From Megalonaias nervosa (lineage: Eukaryota; Mollusca; Bivalvia; Unionida; Unionidae), in NCBI GenBank assembly GCA_016617855.1, contig JAECUM010001144.1:1-64000 (forward strand): a stretch of DNA of 64,000 nt, given 5' to 3'. Of this stretch, positions 59,766 to 64,000 are shown piece by piece; position 1 is the first letter of the stretch, and each line of letters begins with the position of its first letter. The notes below the pieces were generated by a model. The model was not told where the DNA came from. It saw only the letters and a list, made by a program, of their open reading frames with translations, and did not search any database. A program made the translations under genes and the position numbers.

Positions 59766-60066
59766 TGCTCTGGTGGCCTAGTGGTTAGAGCGTCCGCGTT
59801 GGATGCAGGAAGATGTGGGTTTGATCCCTGGCTGAGTCATACCAAAGACTTACAAAAAATGGTACTAACAGCTGCCTCGCTTGGTGCTCAGCATTAAGAG
59901 GTTAGTGTTAGGACTAGTCGGCCTGGTGTCAGGATAATGTAACTGGGTGGGACATCATGCTACATGTCTGCGGCATGATGTTCCAGTGCTAGACTTCACT
60001 ATAAACTGCCACACTGCAGATATCATAGCGATATGACTGAAAAATTGTTAAAGCTATGTTAAAAAT
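59765..60066 (+). mobile_element. tRNA-derived SINE-B with (CA)n-like tail
   Basis: The head contains A box TGGCCTAGTGGTTAGAGCG and B box GGGTTTGATCCC. The body runs through GAGGTTAGTGTTAGGACTAG and GGGACATCATGC, ending AAAAATCCAAATCACACG, followed by an (ACGC/CA)n run to about 60150. Confidence 0.85.
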
Positions 60067-60069
60067 CCA

Positions 60070-60113
60070 AATCACACGCATGCACGCACGCACGCACGCA
60101 CGCACACACGCAC

Positions 60114-60150
<37 letters not shown>
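60070..60150. repeat. (GCAC)n/(CA)n microsatellite at the SINE-B tail
   Basis: CGCACGCACGCAC followed by a long CA run, directly after the SINE-B body. Confidence 0.95.
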
Positions 60151-60153
<3 letters not shown>

Positions 60154-61044
60154 CAGTGTGTCCTATATCTACCCTTGATTTTCTTGACAGCCTTAGGAAC
60201 AGTAGTTCAATACATAAGTAAGCAATGTGCGTAGTTCTGCTAGTCAAAGATTACATTAGTGAATATTAAATTATATTGCAAGTTCATCTTCACCTAATGA
60301 TCAATGGTGCATTTCAGGCAACATTTAAATATTTGACCTTTATTTAAAAAATCAGAAAAATATATTAAACTAAAGCTGTCTAATAAGAGTCATCTTTTTT
60401 AATATCACCATTTATCTCTCTTCAATTTAATACTGAAATATATTACCTGCCTTGTCATATTATGTAATTAAGGGGTTAAAGGTCAAGGTGACCATCTATA
60501 GGTACATGTATTATTCCAGAAAAAGAGATTTAAATGACAAAAATTACCTAAAATTCCTCCCAGAAGACATATAATTTAAAACTAAAGTAAGGTAGACATA
60601 AGTCCATTAAAATGCAAAATGTGAAGTTTCAAAACATTCACTGAAAGAAAATAGTGGGATGCAAAGTCATCATCATTAAGCATTGTGGAAGAGACCTAAG
60701 TGATCATATCTGAAGCATTATGTTTCAAAACACAACCAGGAAATAGCATATTGCTTACCATAATTACTCTATAAATGGTAAATTGTATAAATTTTATATA
60801 TGTATTGCTTAGATATAAATCAAAGTGCAAAACATTCCACCTAACAAAGTCCAATCTACGCACTATTCCCCATCCCCCCTTCTTTGCAACAGTTGACATA
60901 TCTGAATGTGTTTAATATCCCACTGAAATTCACTCTGTGGTTTACAAAAAGTATTAATTTTGCTTGTTGTCCACAGACAGAACCATATGACTGCATTTAT
61001 AGTAAAGTTATCTGCACTTGCATATGTGGAGTCACTGTATGTCT

Positions 61045-61515
61045 ATAGGAATCACGGTACTAATTCAGTTCCCATAGTAAACCTATGCAAACACCATGAT
61101 ATTAAAAAATTCAGTAACTTAAAATTTTTGAGTGCTCATGATCAAACCTATATTTATCAGTATAGATGAACATGAATGTCAGCTTCTGTGTAAAGAAAAG
61201 AATATGAGCCATGGCATTTTATGGACCTGCATATGTTTGAACCATGTGCTTTCAATTTCGCAGCAAAGAGTCAGGTGCTAATTTTAGTAATGAGTGTTCC
61301 AGACTCAAGACTGTTAAAGGACTGAAATTCCATCAATAAAACAATGTCTCTATATTTTTTCACTTACAACTAGGATAAACTCTCAAAAAATTCTTTTTCC
61401 TAAAACATAACTTATATTATTAACCAATCCTGGCCAGCCAAACCTATATATATTCTGTTGTATGTGCACCCATTTCCAGGCTGGTTCCCATTTTTCCATA
61501 CAATTAGTACCATGT
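61045..61515. repeat. Dispersed repeat copy 2 (uninterrupted)
   Basis: The uninterrupted counterpart of 58364-59765, including the empty LTR insertion site near 61230-61245. A short stretch around 61241-61265 differs from copy 1. Confidence 0.88.
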
Positions 61516-61599
61516 GTCCTGCAGGACTCATATGCCAGTATTTACAACAGGCAAGTAGGAGCTGCCACCCTTGTTTCAACACATTTATATGCTGTAAGT

Positions 61600-61926
61600 G
61601 TGTATGTGATTTGGATTTTTTGATTGTAGCTTTAATGATTTTTCAGTCATATCGTTACGTTGTCGGCAGTGTGGCAGTTTATAGTGATGTCTAGCAATTG
61701 GGACATCATGCCACAGACATGTAGCATGATGTCCCACCCAGTTACATTATCCTGACACCAGGCCGATCAGTCCTAACACTAACCTCTTAATGCTGAGCAC
61801 CAAGCGAGGCAGCTGTTAGCACCATTTTTATAAGTTTTTGTTACGACTTGGCCAGGGGTCGACCCATGACCTCCTGCATCTGAGGCGGATGCTCTAACTA
61901 CTAGGCCACTGGAGCGGTCTATACAC
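61600..61926 (-). mobile_element. SINE-B, full length, minus strand
   Basis: Reverse complement of the 59765 copy: GTGATTTGGATTTTTTGATT at the left, GGGACATCATGC, CCTAACACTAACCTCTTAAT, and the head with GGTCGACCC and CTAGGCCACTGGAGC at the right. Confidence 0.85.
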
Positions 61927-62104
61927 TGTAAGCAAACACATATGAATTAATGTGTTATGACTCGAACGAACCCAAAGCTGTTAGAGCTAAACCATCAATA
62001 TAATTACAATGGATAATTCCTGAAAACAGGAAATTTATCACAGACTTGCCTGATCACATTAATGTTTGGAAAAATAACACCCCACCAATACATAATGTAG
62101 ACTT

Positions 62105-63170
62105 TAAAAGTAGTGTCTATGGGAAGTAAGTCTTCGAGAATGCTAAATAATTACCTCCCCTTGCCATCATTAGCTGGTGGCTACCCATCTAATGGATGTT
62201 CTTAAGTGCAAGCTGGAGCAAAATGTCAAAGACGATGCTCACATTTGAGAGGAGGGGTGAGAGGGTTTCTGATCATAATGTGATTGGACAAGTATTCTTG
62301 GAGAAATATAATTTACAATTATTATGTTTTCTTTTCTCCACTGAATATATTATCTGATCACATTTACATTAGGAGAATATGCAAGATGAGGAGGAAAAGC
62401 AAGAGAATCCACTCTACCTTAGTCACCATTATTGAAGTGCTACGGGCAATGTGACTGCATCATCAAGGAAGGATAAACCACTTGTTTGGACATGGTCGGG
62501 GTTACAATTATCTTCCTGAATATGTCATCAGGTTTAGTAAATCTCTGAACCAGAGCCTGTCCCATCAGAGAGGGGTGATCATGACCACTTTGTAATTCTG
62601 GCCCCTCGTGTTCTGGTTAATATTTCGGATCAGGATGGATAGGGAAAATGAGTAATCCTAAAACCCCTCTCAAATGGTCAATAGGCATCCATGGCCCAAG
62701 CCTCTGTTTCCAGGTATGGAAAATCAAAGGCAGACAATTGGTGACTCCACCTCACTGCTGATCTATGATTAGAAAGTCACACTGAGCACAGATTGACAGA
62801 TGGAGAGACTACTCCATGTGAAGGAGCTGGCTTATCATTGACAGTGAGTTGTCCAGGATGCTGAGTGTGCCAGGGATATGATGTATCTGGCCAAGACACG
62901 GTATCAGAAGCACCAGCAGAGAAACTGTCATACAATGACACAAAGTTTCAGTGACTTGATCCCTCTTTGTCTGAGGAGATATTTCACCAACTGAGTTGTC
63001 TGACATTATCAAAATGATTCATCCTCAAAGCAGGTCATTGCAAGTATTTGATGCACTGAAAATGGCCTTCATCTCAAGGCCAGTGGGATGGTCTGATTAA
63101 TGGCTATCTAACTCCATGTGCCATGTCTTACAGGCACTAAGGCCCTGTATAGGCATGTGAGGGGAACTTA
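62105..63170. repeat. Diverged long repeat, copy 2 (approximate limits)
   Basis: Counterpart of 19546-21160 in the same orientation, more compact. Could be remnants of one transposon family. Confidence 0.65.
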
Positions 63171-63725
63171 GACCCAGTGTGCCTATCAAATGATGGGAGC
63201 ACACTCTACCCTATAAAAAATTTGTTGTTAAGAGTTGTGAAGGAAGTTGTTAAACAAAATCCTCAGAAGTCAGTATCTCACAAGTTGTTTTTTAAGTACT
63301 GGAGTATAATTTATTTTCAAGGGCTCAATTTTTTGGGTTTTGTTAAAAAAGACATTTTTGTGGGCACATGAATTCATGGCTTTGCATCTCAGTTTGCAGA
63401 TTAGTAGGTATTTAATTTCAAGATTTAACCTCTATGAATACCCAAAATAAAGGATAACAAATATAAAACTATGCAAATGCAAACAGCAGTCATTTGAATG
63501 TTTAAAAGAATATGACCACATGAATGAGCACAAATCAAAGACCTCACAAGTTCAATACTTACACCAATGTTTTCATCTGAGTAACATCGTTAGAAGCAGA
63601 CACAGGCAACACTAAAACAATACTACAACCTTTATGAGCACAAATCAAACACCTGTCAAGATCAATCACTTACACTGAGTTTTTGTCTGAGTGTTCAAGG
63701 AAGCTGATGCCACCCAAGTGCAAAG

Positions 63726-63911
63726 ATGCTTACTAAACTGAAAGACAGTGGAATCACTCCTTCGTTTGTACCTGTTTCATGTACAGACCAACTTCAACCA
63801 CTAGACTTGACAATAAATAAAAATTACAAAGAAGAATTAAAATCACACTTCCACAACTTGTACGCTAAACAGATCATGGAAGCCATCACGAAATGTAAAT
63901 GTTATTGGTGA
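63726..63911 (+). pseudogene. DDE transposase C-terminal fragment (pogo/Tigger-like)
   Basis: A 61-codon open stretch reads SFVPVSCTDQLQPLDLTINK then NYKEELKSHFHNLYAKQIME. The T-x-QPLD-x-x-x-NK motif is typical of the DDE_1 family (pogo/Tigger/jerky-type transposases), close after the second catalytic aspartate. No convincing transposase frame was found immediately upstream, and the frame ends 90 bases before the window edge. It is best read as a decayed fragment; more of the element may lie beyond 64000. Confidence 0.6.
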
Positions 63912-64000
63912 CAATCAGTGCATCGTCTTAGTGAACCTTGCAACCTCATTACTCATGCCTGTACAGTAGTGACATTAATATATCAAATACTAATAGCTTT

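Larger units (their letters stand above)
56007..64000 (-). other. Probable upstream SGSM intron, at least 8 kb
   Basis: The 56006 exon enters in phase 1, so an upstream coding exon must exist, but none was recognised to the window end. The stretch consists largely of mobile elements listed separately. Confidence 0.6.

Noticed and set aside
59765..59840. A second functional tRNA gene
   Set aside because: Same reason: the tRNA-like head of SINE-B, repeated at 61926 on the other strand.

Overview
The window looks like one large, intron-rich animal gene set in AT-rich, repeat-dense DNA. The organism is most likely a bivalve or another lophotrochozoan. That rests on the overall character: low GC, many minisatellites with periods near 50 bp, tRNA-derived SINEs, LINE fragments and fold-back elements. 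It is an inference, not a species identification. No bacterial, viral or CRISPR features were seen.

The only host gene I can support is on the minus strand: an orthologue of the small G protein signalling modulators SGSM1/SGSM2, which are RUN-TBC Rab GAPs. Twelve coding exons were reconstructed by eye between 56006 and 18753, and the reading phase is continuous across every junction. Together they give about 642 codons. They cover the end of the linker after the RUN/Rab-binding part, the conserved LCDTM..FYGW..CRHL..VRTHL block, the first TBC motif, a long acidic insert inside the TBC domain, the arginine-finger motif (IDKDVQR), the glutamine-finger motif (GYVQG), and the normal C-terminus ending QTLIENK. 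A thirteenth exon candidate at 36715-36897 is symmetrical (61 codons, phase 0/0), keeps the frame, and has no counterpart in the vertebrate protein as I know it. The N-terminal exons (RUN domain, Rab-binding region) were not found and are probably beyond position 64000.

Layout: 1-18.7 kb is the 3' flank of the gene. I found no convincing exon there, but it holds seven or more minisatellite arrays and several copies of a two-hairpin palindromic repeat (called DHP here). From 18.7 to 56.0 kb lie the SGSM exons, with introns carrying SINEs, DHP copies, AT microsatellites, a 1.36 kb hAT-like element inside a minisatellite (37956-39318), and a LINE with the twin-priming architecture (40771-42141: inverted 5' part, sense 3' part, 10-bp target duplication). 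From 56.0 to 64.0 kb is probably upstream intron. It holds a 5'-truncated LINE with an 11-bp target duplication (57147-57899), a solo-LTR-like insertion with a paralogous empty site nearby (58558-59495), SINEs, and a DDE transposase fragment at the right edge.

The most useful items for follow-up are the candidate cassette exon, the duplicated splice donor at 27478-27531, the possible GC-AG donor at 55833-55834, the twin-primed LINE, and the DHP family with about a dozen copies in 64 kb. All positions come from reading the sequence without alignment software. Repeat boundaries are approximate unless a target-site duplication is given.
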